Shown here: positions 38,463 through 51,053 of the stretch, piece by piece | How the letters are laid out: each line of letters opens with the position of its first letter | Position numbering within the stretch: position 1 is the stretch's first letter | Origin: Vitis vinifera | Lineage: Eukaryota; Streptophyta; Magnoliopsida; Vitales; Vitaceae | Assembly (NCBI RefSeq): GCF_030704535.1 | Contig: NC_081815.1 | Location: 2,123,001-2,187,000 of the forward strand | Length of the DNA stretch: 64,000 bases | Reading direction: 5' to 3' | The notes under the pieces: generated by a model | Told to the model about the DNA's origin: nothing | What the model saw: only the letters and a program-made list of their open reading frames with translations | The model's database searches: none | Position numbers and translations under genes: made by a program

Positions 38463-41400
38463 ATGTTTACCCGAATTTTCGGCAAGCCTAAGCAGGAAGC
38501 CAATGCTTTAACAACGTTGGACAAATTAAACGAGGTTTGTTGTCTGATTTGAATTTTGTAATTTATTATATTTGATTCAATGAGTTTACGTGGGGTTATT
38601 GGGATTTGGAGTGTTCTTTGCGTTTAATTCATTGTATATGAAACACTGAATTGCATTTAAGGGTGCTGGGGTTATGGTTTGGAAGGAGTAGAATCCTTAA
38701 CGGCAAAGAACATAAATAAATAAATAAAAAGTAGAATTTTGCATGGTCAGCTTTCTTCAGGATTCAGGAACTGAGGTGATCGATGGACTTCAGTGGTTGT
38801 AATAAAGATGAACTTTTTCCTCAAGACCACAAAATGATAATTTGGAGCAAAATACAAACTGGAGTAATTCCATATTCTGGAGAGAGCACTTAAATATGAT
38901 TGGAGGCTGCCTGTCGCAAGAGGCACCTGAAACGCTGTTTCAACTCTGATTCTTATAGGGTAATAGGAAATATTCCAGATTTTGATGACATTGAATAGAG
39001 TTTGATTGCAAAATTATAATTGGACAAGGAATAACCTTTAGTAATCGTATATTTCTATCTTATATATTTGGAAATGTAAAATTACCATCGATTTTTAGAA
39101 GGAAATGGGTTTGTTCCTTTCAATTGTTTGTTTGAATGCAACAGGGCATCTGATTATAATTAGGTGGAGCTGTCCCCACCTTTTGTAAAAAAATTACTGT
39201 TATCCTCTCTCCTCTTTCAACCCAATCACTTTCCCTTTATTTGTTAGTTTTCTCTGTATTTTTGTCCCAGAAGAATAAAAATATTGTTGAGTGTGTCATA
39301 TGATATTTCAGTTTGAGTTTGATATTCATTGTCTCCATCTCTCAGTTGTGTTGAAATCTGCCACTGGTGTGAAAGAAATATCATTGAATTTTGAGAGAAA
39401 TGTAATTATTATCTTCAACATTGTATACAAAAAAGGATCCCTGCTCACAAATTGTATTGGCCAAGATGCATTGGAGGCCACTATCCTAATATGTCTGATA
39501 GCTTGCAGAATTATATCGAAATTGGACCATAGGCTACTTCAAATTTTTGGGATAAGGTTTCATGGTTTGGGTGTAAGGGTACATAATGATGGTGTAAATT
39601 CATGTCTATCAAAAAAAATGATGGTGTAAATTCACAGCTCAAGTCTACAAAACTATAAAATTTCAGAATATCCCTATTGTTGAGTTCAAGAAAACTTAGA
39701 CAACAACTTCAGATAACTTCCCCAGAGAAAAGAAATGAAATATTACTAATATTTTAGCTAAAATTGACTATAAAAGAAAATCCCAAATGGGCCTGAATCT
39801 TGGTTCCTGAGGTGAATTGCTTTGAGCTTTGGAGCCTTCATTTCCATGCCTTCTGCAGACCCTTGTTTCTAATGCTGCTGCCATTGATCTCCATCATAGA
39901 AAGATTTTGAAGGTCCAGTATTCTTAGTTTTCTAGAACATAACATGTTGAATCAACTCTTAATGTGAGATAACTATCAAAACCCATTTTGGATTTTTTTT
40001 TTGCCTCAATCACTGGAAGCTTTGTTGGTACATGTAATAGGAATCACCTTTGTTTTCCATATTGCTAAGATGTATGTTACATCTGTCAATGATGTTTAAC
40101 ATTTTTGCTTGTAATTATTATTGCTTTAACCCATTTTGCCACTGTTGTTAACCTGAACTTTTTTTTTTTTTTTCTCTGTATTATATAGACACTTGAAATG
40201 CTAGAGAAAAAAGAGAAAGTACTTCTAAAGAAAGCTGCTGCTGAGGTTGAAAAGGCCAAGGAATTCACTAGGGCAAAAAATAAAAGAGGTATGATTGCAA
40301 AATGCATGCATTTTTTTACTGAAAATATCATTTTCATGGTGTTATGTCTTTGATTATTTTGTGTGTTTAAGTGCTTGAAATTTTACTTATTTGACATCTA
40401 TGCACATACACGCGCTACATGATGTGTGATTTTTCTTTGGATTTTGCTATACTTTTTGTGCTTTTTCTCATGTAATGCATCCCTTTTGGTTTTCTGGTGC
40501 AGCATGCACTCTTTTTAGTACAGGGAAATTCCTGAAAGAAAAGATTCATGAATTTTTTTTCCCCTTCTTAAGTAAAACCATAAAGCCACATAACTGAAAT
40601 ATTTTGATAATGACACCGGAAGAAAAAAGCACATTATTTTTCCGTAGTCAGCAGACTTGCAAACACTGGCATACTCAATGCAGATTGACCTGCCTACTCC
40701 ATTGCTTTGTACTGAACATTCAATAACCACGGAATGTAACCCGACCAATATAGTAGTTCATTTTGTCAAAATCTGTGGATACTGATAGTTTCCTGTTGAT
40801 ACTTTTAATCAGCAAAAATCGTAAAACAGCCAACTAGGTTTTTGTTATTTTTATTTTTTAATTTTTATTGTGTTTTCATTATTATTTGGTTTGGATCTTA
40901 GATCGAGGATATGTTGCTGTGTTTTTCAAATCAACAATTTAGATGTCTTCTTGTCGAATTCCAACTTATTTTCCCATTATGCAGCTGCTATACAGTGTTT
41001 GAAAAGGAAGAGGCTATATGAACAGCAAATTGAACAGCTTGGGAATTTCCAATTGCGCATTCATGATCAGGTGACCTTGTATTATTGTGTTAACTAATGT
41101 TTCAAACTTCAAATTGTGCTTCAAGGATTATCTAATTGCTATATCATATGTATTGATGTTACAGATGATAATGTTAGAAGGTGCAAAAGCAACTACTGAG
41201 ACAGTGGATGCATTAAGAACTGGAGCTGCTGCAATGAAGGCAATGCAAAAAGCAACGTAAGTATAGCTGTTTATTTAGCGTCTTTGTAATTCCTAAAGCT
41301 TCTTCTTCAGAATTACTATCTTGCTATGTTAGTGATATAATTTATTATGATACAATGATAAATTTTGCCAGATTTCTTAAATTCTAAATGCTCTTCTGAA

Positions 41401-42376
41401 ACCAAACATAACGCACCCGAAAAAAGGCCACTTCCTGATGTCAAACATTGTTTGGTTGCATGTGATTAGATGTAAATCATTATTTTTTAACCCTAATTTT
41501 CTTTTTAGTACAAAAGCTAACTCTATTTGAAAAAGAAAAAAAGAAAAAAAACGAAGTCAAATTAATTTTATACAAGGACAGAAGAAATATTAACATCTTG
41601 GTTTCCCATAAACGCCTCATTCAAGATTCTTGAAGCCATGTGGTATTATGTATTCTTGTTTAGAGGTGGAAAAAAACTGCTGCCTTGTCATCATGTTTTG
41701 CAAACTTATCAAAGTTCAGATCTGCAGAATATTTAGACTTTAACCACCAACATAAACTCTCAAAGATATTGCCTATTTTTCTCTGATTCATTAAGCATGC
41801 TGCATGAGACCATGGGAAAATGTCTTAATCTTAGTAATTAAGCAAAATTTTAACTGACGTGTTTGAAAATGATATTGGATTCTGCAGGAATATTGATGAT
41901 GTGGATCAGACAATGGATGAGATCAATGAGCAGACTGAGAACATGAAGCAGATTCAGGAAGCATTGTCAACTCCCATTGGTTCAGCAGCTGATTTTGATG
42001 AGGTCTCTTAAAACACTCCTAGACTGTCCTAAACTCCAATTGGCTGCATTCAAGACAATTTTTTCTTTCTCATTGGATTGTCAGCCAATGGCTACAGCTT
42101 TGAAGATTTTCTTTTTCTCTTCCTGTTGTATTGTCAGCCATTGAATATATCTGACAGAGAGTCAAAACATCACTGTTTTTGCAGGATGAGTTGGAAGCAG
42201 AACTTGAGGAACTGGAAGGCTTTGAGTTGGAGGAACAACTTCTTCAGCCTGCAACAACTGCTCCTGCAGCTCCAGTCCATGTCCCAGCTGGCCGCCAACC
42301 AGCTCGTGCTGCTCCTCAGAAGCGCACAGCTGAGGAAGACGAACTTGCTGCATTGCAGGCTGAGATGGCACTTTAA
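38463..42376 (+). CDS. VPS32: ESCRT-III subunit VPS32/SNF7 (CHMP4), 218 aa
   Basis: This core ESCRT-III filament protein drives membrane scission into multivesicular endosomes. Six coding exons (38463-38534, 40189-40288, 40985-41070, 41165-41256, 41888-42002, 42185-42376) join in frame with GT-AG introns. The protein begins MFTRIFGKPKQEANALTTLD, has the basic helix-1/helix-2 hairpin (LEMLEKKEKVLLKKAAAEVE, CLKRKRLYEQQIEQLGNFQL), helix 3-4 (GAAAMKAMQKATNIDDVDQT) and an acidic C-terminus (EAELEELEGFELEE). The tail EEDELAALQAEMAL is the MIM-type helix that recruits VPS4. Length and order match plant SNF7 proteins (~213-219 aa). First intron is 1.65 kb. No lesions. Confidence 0.95.
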
Positions 42377-43659
42377 GCAGGTCCTTTTTCTCTATTCTGT
42401 ATGAAAGTCTTTCAGTTAATCCATGCAGCATTCAAATTCTATTAGTGTGGTCATTGTTACAGTAATGTGCTTAATCTATTAGTTGACTGATAAGTGGTTT
42501 GTTTATACTATTGCAGTCTGGAATGTATACTGCTGGATATTCGACGTCAATTGTTTTTTAGTTTGAACGATTTGAGGCCATACACACGAATCACCTAAGA
42601 AGCTGAGACTCTTGCCATACTGATACTTATAAAGAGTTATTTGCTGGTTTTCTTGTTTTCTTTATCTTCCAGGTATTGTTGTGCAGAATGAATGGAGATT
42701 ATGTAAAGAATCAAATTGTATTGATGTGGAATAGTGCAAATCCTATCGTGCATCCATTCTTCTGTTGTATGGGTTTACCGGTAAACAGACAATGTGTATA
42801 AAGGTGGCATAAACTAAATGCTTCTCCTTTGTATTCTGCCTTTTGGAGCTTCTAAGGGTTTGTTTCCTTTCACATTTTGTGGACAATTGTTTTAACATTT
42901 TGTTAAGGCCTTAACTGAGAGCTTATTTGTTATCTCCCATGTTATAAGAGTATATTATAGGGGCATATTCCATGAATAAAGGATTATAGTGTGCTTTGGA
43001 TGTGGTTCAAGTCTTCGAGATGTCAGTTAGTCACCAGTGGATAGAGGGTTATGTCACTTGATGGATCCCCCTAGATCGTCTCTATTAAGGATTGATGGTG
43101 GGATTTTTCCCCATGAACATTCCTAAAGCCTTGTGAAGATGTCATTTTCATATTAAAAAAAGAAAAGAAAGAATAAATAAATAAATGAAAAGGAAAGAAA
43201 GAAAATGAATGAAAGAACATTATACAGCTTGTCAATTTATATGCATTCATTCCATTTAAAGGAAAGTGGTCAATCCACCACTATGAATTTCTCTTCTTTC
43301 GAGTGGAAAATGGACCGAAAGCTATATGAGAGATGAAAGTGTTTTCTCATGCCAATCATGCCGTCTTCCAATTTAGCATTAGTCCATTTAGGTTGGAAAG
43401 GTTACACGAACTCTGCAAATGATTGATTCTCCAATTGGTTGAGCAATTTTTGCAGCACCAATGAGGGGAAAGTTTACAGAAAAACCCCATGAATGGGTCA
43501 TCCCCCAATCTCAATTCAGCAGCTCCCCTGCTTGGCAATCTCAATCTCAATTCAAATGGGGCTTCCTCTCCTTTCTTTCTGAGGTGGTTTCTGAAGTATT
43601 TATCATGGCAAAAACCAAAAGGCTTGAATTTGTCTAATAGAAGAAGACTTCATCCAGAG
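42377..43659. other. VPS32 3' region and spacer, with SINE-like segment
   Basis: This holds the VPS32 3' UTR (a possible further intron just after the stop cannot be excluded, given TTTATACTATTGCAG near 42520) and, at about 43003-43165, a segment with GTGGTTCAAGTC, a TTCCCCATG-type body and an A/GAAA-rich tail resembling the 3' half of the SINE at 10380. No gene is seen. Confidence 0.4.
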
Positions 43660-46600
43660 ATGGCATCCTTTTCGTTTGCTTTACAAGTGAATGGGCTCTT
43701 TCATAATCGTTCTATCTCTCACAGCTTTGATCATCTCAAGACCTTGCACTCCTCTACCGTAAAGGTACGGGATATCCTTAGAAAACTCATGGGAGTTTCT
43801 AGGCCTGTTGGGTTTCTTATTTGTTCTTCATTAGTCATTTTTTATGGACATGATTAAAAGTGGTTGAAACAATTGTTATCTTGATTGGGATCCCATCACC
43901 TCACAAGCCTTTTTGAATGAGCTGAAATATCAGTGAGAACTGACATTGCAAAAACCCTCAAAAACACTTCTAATAGAATATTGGATGCATTTGTGGATTC
44001 TGCATTTCAATTTGTCAGTCAACCCTTACTCCCATCTCAGGTAAGTTTGAGACTCCTTCCACAGTAACTTAAATCTCTATAGTTTGATAGTAATTATTTC
44101 AATCACAATTATGATATACTTCTAGACACTGCATTGGAGTATAGATTTTCAATATTATGTCAATAGAAACTATAAAGTTTTCCCAGGCTTATTTATCTCA
44201 TTATGCCATCGTTATTTGGTTATGACTTCCGCTATGCATTATAATCAGCACTTCATCAAATTACATGTTACAGAAAAACTTCACACCAGTGGAAGAAATT
44301 GGAGAAGCTGTTCAGGTTGTTTGTATTGAAGGGATTATTCCAGTAGATTTTCGAGCCGGTGTTTGTAGGGACCCCTCCCCCCGATGACACGTGGCACGCA
44401 TTTCTATCCGGATTAGCTCCATCTGGATTTCCCCCAAGGAGACACGTGACGCGCTTCCCCTATCAGGACTCCCTCAGGGAGAAGCACACGACACTCGCAA
44501 ACATCACATCCGGACGACTGACATATCCTATCCAGATATATTTGTTCGGATCGTTGACTAAAGTAAGCAAGTCTTACTACGTCATTCCGATAGCCTGCCA
44601 CGACCCACGTTCCGCCACCTGCAAAGTGAAAGGACAGGAATGATGGCAAGTCACTTCCTACGATCTCTGACAGCTGCGGCGCCTCCCACAATCTCTGTCA
44701 ACCGCCCGTAGGGTGATGATGGCTCTGTCACCACCTAGAGGCATCATGACAAACCAAAATATCTCCCTTTCATTAAAGAGGGAGACAAAGCTTCTGATAC
44801 GATATATATGAACCTTCACACAAAGAGGAAGGTAAGTTTTGCTATACCTAGTAAAAGGCCAACTAATTTATCTCTCGAACCATGGCTGAAAAAACCATCG
44901 GAGGGTGTGTCCGGACACCCTGTCCGGACGCCTTTTGTAGGAACGACTGAATCAGGAATCTATATTGGTTGAGATCGTGCGTCCATCCATTTGGCAACTA
45001 CGTGGATCACCAGGGACGCCAGGCCTCAACAGTGTTTACATAATAAATGGTAATTGGTGTGTATTACTTTGTTTCTAATGCCAAATGGCATGATACTAGT
45101 CTTTCATTTCGACATTAGTTAGGTTATAGAAATCTCACTACACAGTACATAGTTAAAAAGCTGCTGCTAATTTTCATCTCTAATGCGATCCTAAAGCTGG
45201 ATAAACATCAATAGCTAGTCTCCAATAAGTTTTGCTAAGTAGAATCTTCCTTTATTTATTGTGTTGCTGGTTAAATTGTTTTGTTTTGGTTGTTGTTGTG
45301 CAATTGTTGGCCTGCAAATTAAAAAGGAAGGAAAAAGTAGTAGGTGATGTAAGATAATTAAGCACTGCAATGTGGCTAGATGACTTTTTTGGGACACCCA
45401 AATGCGAGCTCCTTGATTTTGTCTAATAACTAGCATGAAAAACTACTTAAAGTCTGCTGACAGAGCCTTAATGTATTGTAAATGCAGGTTCAAATCCTCT
45501 ATTTGGAGGACTAAAATCTACCATTTCAATTTTTGGAAGATCAAGCCATATATGGGTAGAAGGAGAAGGAATGCTTCATGCCATATATTTTATGAAGGAT
45601 GCTCATGGAGATTGGATCATCTCCTACAAAAACAGATATGTTGAATCTGAGACATTCAAGCTGGAGAAACAAAGAAACAAGCCATCCTTCCTTCCTGCTG
45701 TTGAAGGAGATTCTCCAGCTATCATAGCAGCTTATCTTTTGAACATGGTAAGGTGAAATTTTCCCTTTAGCTTTTTGATAATTAAGGATAATGCATCCCT
45801 TCACAGTGTGGCATATATTAGAGAAATGCTAAAAAGTTTTGGATTACTGTAGCACATTGAAATATACTTGAGCATGCTTGAAGCCAATTCCCTTTTTATA
45901 TCTTTTAATTTTCCAGTTGAGATTTGGAATGGTTAATAAACAAATCAGCAGCACAAGTATTTTTGAGCATTCAGGGAAGTTCTATGCATTCGCACAGAAC
46001 CATCTGCCTCAAGAGATTGACATATTTACTCTGGAGACCTTGGAGGAGTGGGATGTCAATGGAGCTTGGGATCGGCCTTTCACTAGCCATCCAAAGGTTC
46101 TTTCTTTATATACAGTCAAAACAGCATTATGTCCATGATTAAGTTCAGGAATTTTGATTTTGATTTTTTATATATAATTTATTCTCTTGCATGATGCAGA
46201 AAGCTCCAGGAACTGGGGAACTAGTTATCATTGGGATAGATGGACAAAGGCCTTTTATTGTGGCAGGAGTTATTTCTGGTATACTTAGATTTGATTCAGT
46301 AATGTTTGTGTTGGTCCAAGATTTACAAGCACCAAGACATGTTTAATTAGTATTATTGACATGTTAATGGGCTTCATTTAATTGCTTATTTCAGCAGATG
46401 GAAATACACTATCTCATAAAGTTGACCTCAAGTTTAATAGAGTTACTCTCATCCATGAAATAGGAGTTACACAGAAGTAAGTTTATATTGTCTTTTTTAT
46501 CCTCCTTTCGTTGAACTACATGAATACTAGTATATATATATGCTGCTTGTGTGGTTGTGTTTCAATAATAACCCCTGTTTTTTCTGGCCTGATGGTTGAC

Positions 46601-47815
46601 TTCAATGTTTTAATTCTCCGACTTGGTTGTCCAACCAGAAAACCTGGGTTGAGGATGTACACATTCCTAGTTTATTCAGTTCCAATCTGTCTTCTCAGAC
46701 TCCATGGTTATTCCAACCAATCCATTCAAGGGAAAAGCCTTTTGCTCCAGAGGCATTGCTCCTTGAATTCATATTTATCAACTGAAAAAAGCTTCAGCTT
46801 CCATGACAGCTCAAATTTGAGTTTATACTGATCTCTTAAGCTGTATAAACTTCCCTTCTAATTCCTTAATGGATGTTTTTGATGACTAAGATGCACTCTA
46901 AATCTTACAGGGAGGCAGTTTCCTAAGTGGAATGTTCAAACATGTGGTGGTTGTGTATATAAAAGCGCCTAAGAGGTGTAGCAAGTAATTATGAAGTATT
47001 AAAAGCATTATCTCTTTCTGTCTTACTATATTTTTTAAGTTCATCTTTTTTCTCTTTTAATGCCTATCAGGTATAATGTAATCATGGATTGTCCTCTTAC
47101 AGTAGACATGAACAGACTAGTTGCAGGAGGCCCATGAGTAAAAAATCTAAACCTGCAGATTCTTCTCAAAAAGCCAACTTGAATCTAAGCATTTTCTAAT
47201 TTATGGAGTATCCATGTTCATATGTAGATTAATCAAGTATGACAAGGAAGGCTATGCAAGGATTGGGATCATGCCTCGTTATGGAAATGCAGATTCAGTT
47301 AAGTGGTTTGACGTAGAAGCAAATTGCACACTTCATATTCTCAATAGCTTTGAGGACGGAAATGAGGTAATCCACAATACAAGAAGAATATCATTGACCC
47401 TTTTATGCTCTTATCTTTTCTGGTTGCGGACATAAAAGATATGGGTTCTGACATTGAATTTGATTTTATCTCTAACAAAAAACAGGTAGTAGTAAGGGGG
47501 TGTAGAGCTCTTGAATCCATCATACCTGGCCCTGATCAAGGTCTAAATAAATTTGAGTGGTTTTCAATGGGATTTAAACCTATACAGATATCTAACAAAA
47601 ATTCTAATGGTTTCACACAAGAGGGTTTCCTTTTTGCTTGAGTTTATGAATGGAGACTAAACATGGAAACTGGGGAGGTTAAGGAGAGAAATCTCACTGG
47701 GACAGATTTCTCCATGGAATTTCCTATGATCAATGAAGATTTTACAGGTGTTAAAACACAAGTATGGTTACACCCAAGTCCTAGATTCCATGGCAAGCTC
47801 TTGCTGCGGTGAGTT
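43660..47815 (+). pseudogene. CCD1-like: Carotenoid cleavage dioxygenase 1-like pseudogene with LTR in an exon
   Basis: Recognisable exons cover an N-terminus (MASFSFALQVNGLFHNRSIS at 43660), 43930-44040, 44274-45049, 45488-45747, 45917-46096, 46200-46278, 46395-46476, 47071-47133, 47228-47366 and 47486-47815. They read as carotenoid 9,10(9',10')-cleavage dioxygenase (IWVEGEGMLHAIYF, NGAWDRPFTSHPK, ADSVKWFDVEANCTLHILNS). Functional members are Fe(II) enzymes of ~540-600 residues making apocarotenoids. Lesions: frame breaks in the N-terminal region; a 668-bp solo LTR in exon 44274-45049; ATGAGT where a GT donor is expected at 47134; FARVYEW changed to FA-stop at 47639-47641; a frameshift near 47753; and the C-terminal third, with later iron-binding His residues, absent. 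Not translatable into an enzyme. Confidence 0.9.
44364..45031. mobile_element. Solo LTR, 668 bp, inside the CCD1-like exon
   Basis: TG start (TGTAGGGACCCCTCC) and CA end (GGCCTCAACA) are flanked by GTGTT at 44359-44363 and 45032-45036. Removing the insert and one duplication restores the dioxygenase frame DFRAGVYI. A TATA-like GATATATATGAAC at about 44803 suggests plus-strand LTR promoter orientation. No internal region or second LTR is present, so LTR-LTR recombination has removed the rest. Confidence 0.9.
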
Positions 47816-48315
47816 GGTAACTAGAATCATCTCTAGAATCTTGCTTTCGATACATTTACAAAGCTAAAACATTCTTTGACATTATCCTCTCTCAAAAAGA
47901 TAAGTTTTGATGAATATTTGAAAAATATTATTAAAAATAAGAAGAATTACTTAAAATGATTATTGAATAGTTGTATAATAGTACAAGTCAATAATTAGTT
48001 TCAAAAATCACTTTTTTATTATATAATAAATTATCAAAAATACCATCGAAAGCATTTTTTTAGTAACCAAACACTAACCCGAATTGTTTCAAAAATTCCA
48101 GTTTCATACTCATTTTTAAGTTAATTACAAATTTTCTTTTATTTTTATAGTTTCCTACGTATATCACTTTCAACCGGAAAAATGAAGGTTTTATAGTTTA
48201 AAGATTATCTGTAAAATTTTGAGATTCAAAAATTAAAATTATTAGATAACTTAAAAGTAATCATAAATTATAAACTAGATTTGGAAATAGTAATATTTAA
48301 TTTAAATTTTCTAGA

Positions 48316-50247
48316 GCACCGCCTTTCAACGGTCACTAAGGCTCAATATATAGTCACCATCGACTGCCTTTTATGAATCATTTTCATTTAGTTTGAAAGG
48401 CTTCAGAATAAACTCTCCTTTAGAAGCTCTACCTTTTTGGAATTGGGAATCCATTTTCTCAATGTCTACATTCATGGTGGAATCCGATTGATTCAGTTAA
48501 CTAGAGCATTGGTGGTTTCTTTTCCATTATTTTTATGAATTTTCTTTTATGTTGGGTTTTGATGATATCTTAGCTTCGATTCAAGAAAGTCAACGAGTCT
48601 ATTTTTCTTCAATTGAATTTTACTTTGGATGATTCATTATTCTTCCAAATTTTCCTATGAATTTCCATTTCGTTTTTCTTTCAGATTATGATCTTTTTCC
48701 CTTTTTGGGTCTTGATCGTTTTTTTTTTCTCTCACTCTTCAAACGATCATGATCTTTTTCCCTTTTCGCATCTTGATCGTTTTTTTCCCCACTTGTCAAA
48801 AGATTATGATCCCTTTTCATTTTTGAATGTTGATCAGTTTTTTTTTTCCACTCTTCAAAAGATTATGATCTTTGTTCCTCTTTGGATCTTGATTGTTGTT
48901 GTTTTTTTTTGTTTTTTTTAAACTTTTCCGCACTGCCTTTCAACGGTCAATAACGCTCAGTATATATATTCACCGTCCACTAGCCTCATGTATCGCTATC
49001 ATTTAATTTGAAAGGCTTCAGATGAAACTCTCCTTCAGAAGCTCTACCTTTTCGGAATTGGGAATCCATTTTCTCAATGCCTACATTCATGGTAGAATCG
49101 GATCGATTCACTTAACTAGAGCGTTGGTGTTGAACAAAGGATCAAGATTCTTTTCCATTATTTTTATGAATTTTATTTTATGTTGGGTTTTGATGATATC
49201 TCGGTTTCGATTCAAGAAAGTCAAGGAGTCTATTTTTCTTCAATTGAATTTTACTTTGGATGATTCATTATACTTCCAAAATTTCCTATGAATTTCCATT
49301 TCGTTTTTCTTTCAGATTATGATCTTTTTCCCTTTTTGGGTCTTGATCGTTTTTTTTTCCTCTCACTCTTCAAACGATCATGATCTTTTTCCCTTTTCGC
49401 ATCTTGATTGTTCTTTTTCCCCACTTGTCAAAAGACTATGATCCCTTTTCATTTTCGAATGTTGATCAATTTTTTTTTTCCACTTTTCAAAAGATTATGA
49501 TCTTTGTTCCACTTCGGATCTTGATTGTTGTTGTTTTTTTGTTTTTGTTTTTTGTTATTTTTAAACTTTTTTGCACTGCTTTTCAACTGTCACTAACGCT
49601 CAATATATATATTCACCGTTCACTGGCCTTATGTATCACTATCATTTAGTTTGAAAGGCTTCAGATGAAACTCTCCTTCAGAAGCTCTACTTTTTCGGAA
49701 TTGGGAATCCATTTTCTTAGTGTCTACATTCATGGTAGAATCGAATCAATTCACTTAACTAGAGCATTGGTGTTGAACGAAGGATCAAGTTTCTTTTCCA
49801 TTATTTTTATGAATCTCAGTTGGGTTTTGGTGATATCTCGATTTCAATTCAAGAAAGTTAAAGGGGGGTCTATTTTTCTTCAATTTAATTTTACTTTGGA
49901 TGATTCATTATTCTTCCACATTTTCCTATGAATTTTCATTTCGTCTTACTTCCAGATTATGATACCCTTTTTGGATCTTGATATTTTTTTTTCTCTCACT
50001 CTTTAAAAGATCGTAATCTTTTTCTTCGTTTATTCTTCTAAATTTTGCCATGAATTTCCACTTCATTTTACTTTCAGATTATGATCTTTTTCCCTTTTTG
50101 GATCTTAATAGTTTATTTTCTCTCATTCTTCAAAAGATCATGATTTTTTTCCCTTTTCGGATCTTGATCCTTTTTTTTTACCACTTTTCAAAACATTATG
50201 ATCCTTTTTCCTTTTCAGATCTTGATTGTTGTTGTTGTTGTTTTTTG
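48316..50247. repeat. Three-copy tandem array (~615-675 bp units) with ~60-bp sub-repeats
   Basis: Units begin near 48316, 48930 and 49573 with GCACYGCYTTTCAACNGTCA-type starts; the shared word GAAAGGCTTCAGA lies at 48395, 49010 and 49653 (spacings 615 and 643). Each unit has a ~350-bp lead (AAACTCTCCTTYAGAAGCTC, then TTGGGAATCCATTTTCT) and then about four degenerate sub-repeats of 57-61 bp built on GATTATGATCTTTTTCCC and TCTTGATCGTTTTTT (48684, 48745, 48802, 48861 in unit 1). ORFs of 88-89 aa recur in units 2 and 3 (MKLSFRSSTFSELGIHFL), but they contain indels between units and have no known family, so they are probably incidental. Confidence 0.88.
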
Positions 50248-50269
50248 TGTTAACCATCCTTTCTAGAGG

Positions 50270-51053
50270 GGTGTAACCCTTGCGGTTTAGAGCATTTACA
50301 TTGACACCCAGCTTGAGAAGATAGAGGACCGTCTAATCTCAAGCCAAAGACAAAGTTAGAATTGGCAAAAGTATGTAGGTCAATATAAATATACAGTATG
50401 ATATATGATTAGCTTACAGTGGTGAGTTTTCCGGCAGTGGCGAGATGCAAGATGGTATTGCCATCACTATCCGGCGTGTTGAGGAGCTGGGAGATGTTGA
50501 GAGTCTCTGTCAAGTACTTTTGACAGCTTCATACTGGTTGTTCTTCACTCCCAGGAGTAGAACAGTTCACCGTGTTCGGTTCTCATCTCTGCTGATTGGA
50601 GACTGATAGAGAGGATCTCATCGATGATGTTGACACGCCCTTTCATGGCCCCCCAGTGGAGAGGTGTTCGACCATCATTGTCTGTAAGGAAGTGAGGTCT
50701 GGGTCCAACCTCAGAAGCTCCCTTGTGATCTCAAGGTGACCTTTGCTGCAAGCTAGGTGCAAGGGAGTACATCCTTGAGAATCCTTCTTCCATGAAAAGT
50801 CTGGCCTTTCCCTTATTATCTTCTTAACTACATCTGCAAAATAGGTGGATTTCTAGTGCTGTCAATTGCAATATCTCCTTAGATTCACTATCTCCGACGC
50901 CAATTCCAAGTGTCCAAACCGCGCTGCTAAGTGTAAGACAGTGTTCAGGGAGCCGGAGACGACTTGTTTGATGATATCTTCCTCTTCTTGAGCGAGAGAG
51001 AGGAAGGTTGATACGTCGCCTTTGAGAACTGCCTCGAAGAGGCGTCTGTCCAT
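50270..51053 (-). pseudogene. Ankyrin-repeat protein pseudogene (ACD6/ITN1 type)
   Basis: The minus strand starts MDRRLFEAVLKGDVSTFLSL, runs through one ankyrin repeat (TVLHLAARFGHLELASEIVN), then hits a stop. After a missing block it resumes with DVVKKIIRERPDFSWKKDSQ, GCTPLHLACSKGHLEITREL and DNDGRTPLHWGAMKGRVNII, and after an intron ends with KLGVNVNALNRKGYTPLERM. In intact relatives an extra one to two repeats lie between the halves, and a C-terminal four-span PGG domain follows; both are absent. Two opposite one-base frame changes occur near 50565 and 50525. The tandem array sits exactly where the C-terminal part should follow. Family is used in membrane-linked stress signalling. Confidence 0.87.

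Noticed and set aside
48680-48920. Regular ~60-bp sub-repeats that at first look like a CRISPR-type array
   Set aside because: Sub-repeats are contiguous, degenerate over their whole length and have no unique spacers; the host is a plant genome. It is a tandem satellite-like repeat.
49022-49931. Recurring 88-89-codon ORFs (MKLSFRSSTF...) in tandem units as a small gene family
   Set aside because: They are by-products of tandem duplication, lack homologues I know, differ by frame-affecting indels, and unit 1 lacks the ORF.
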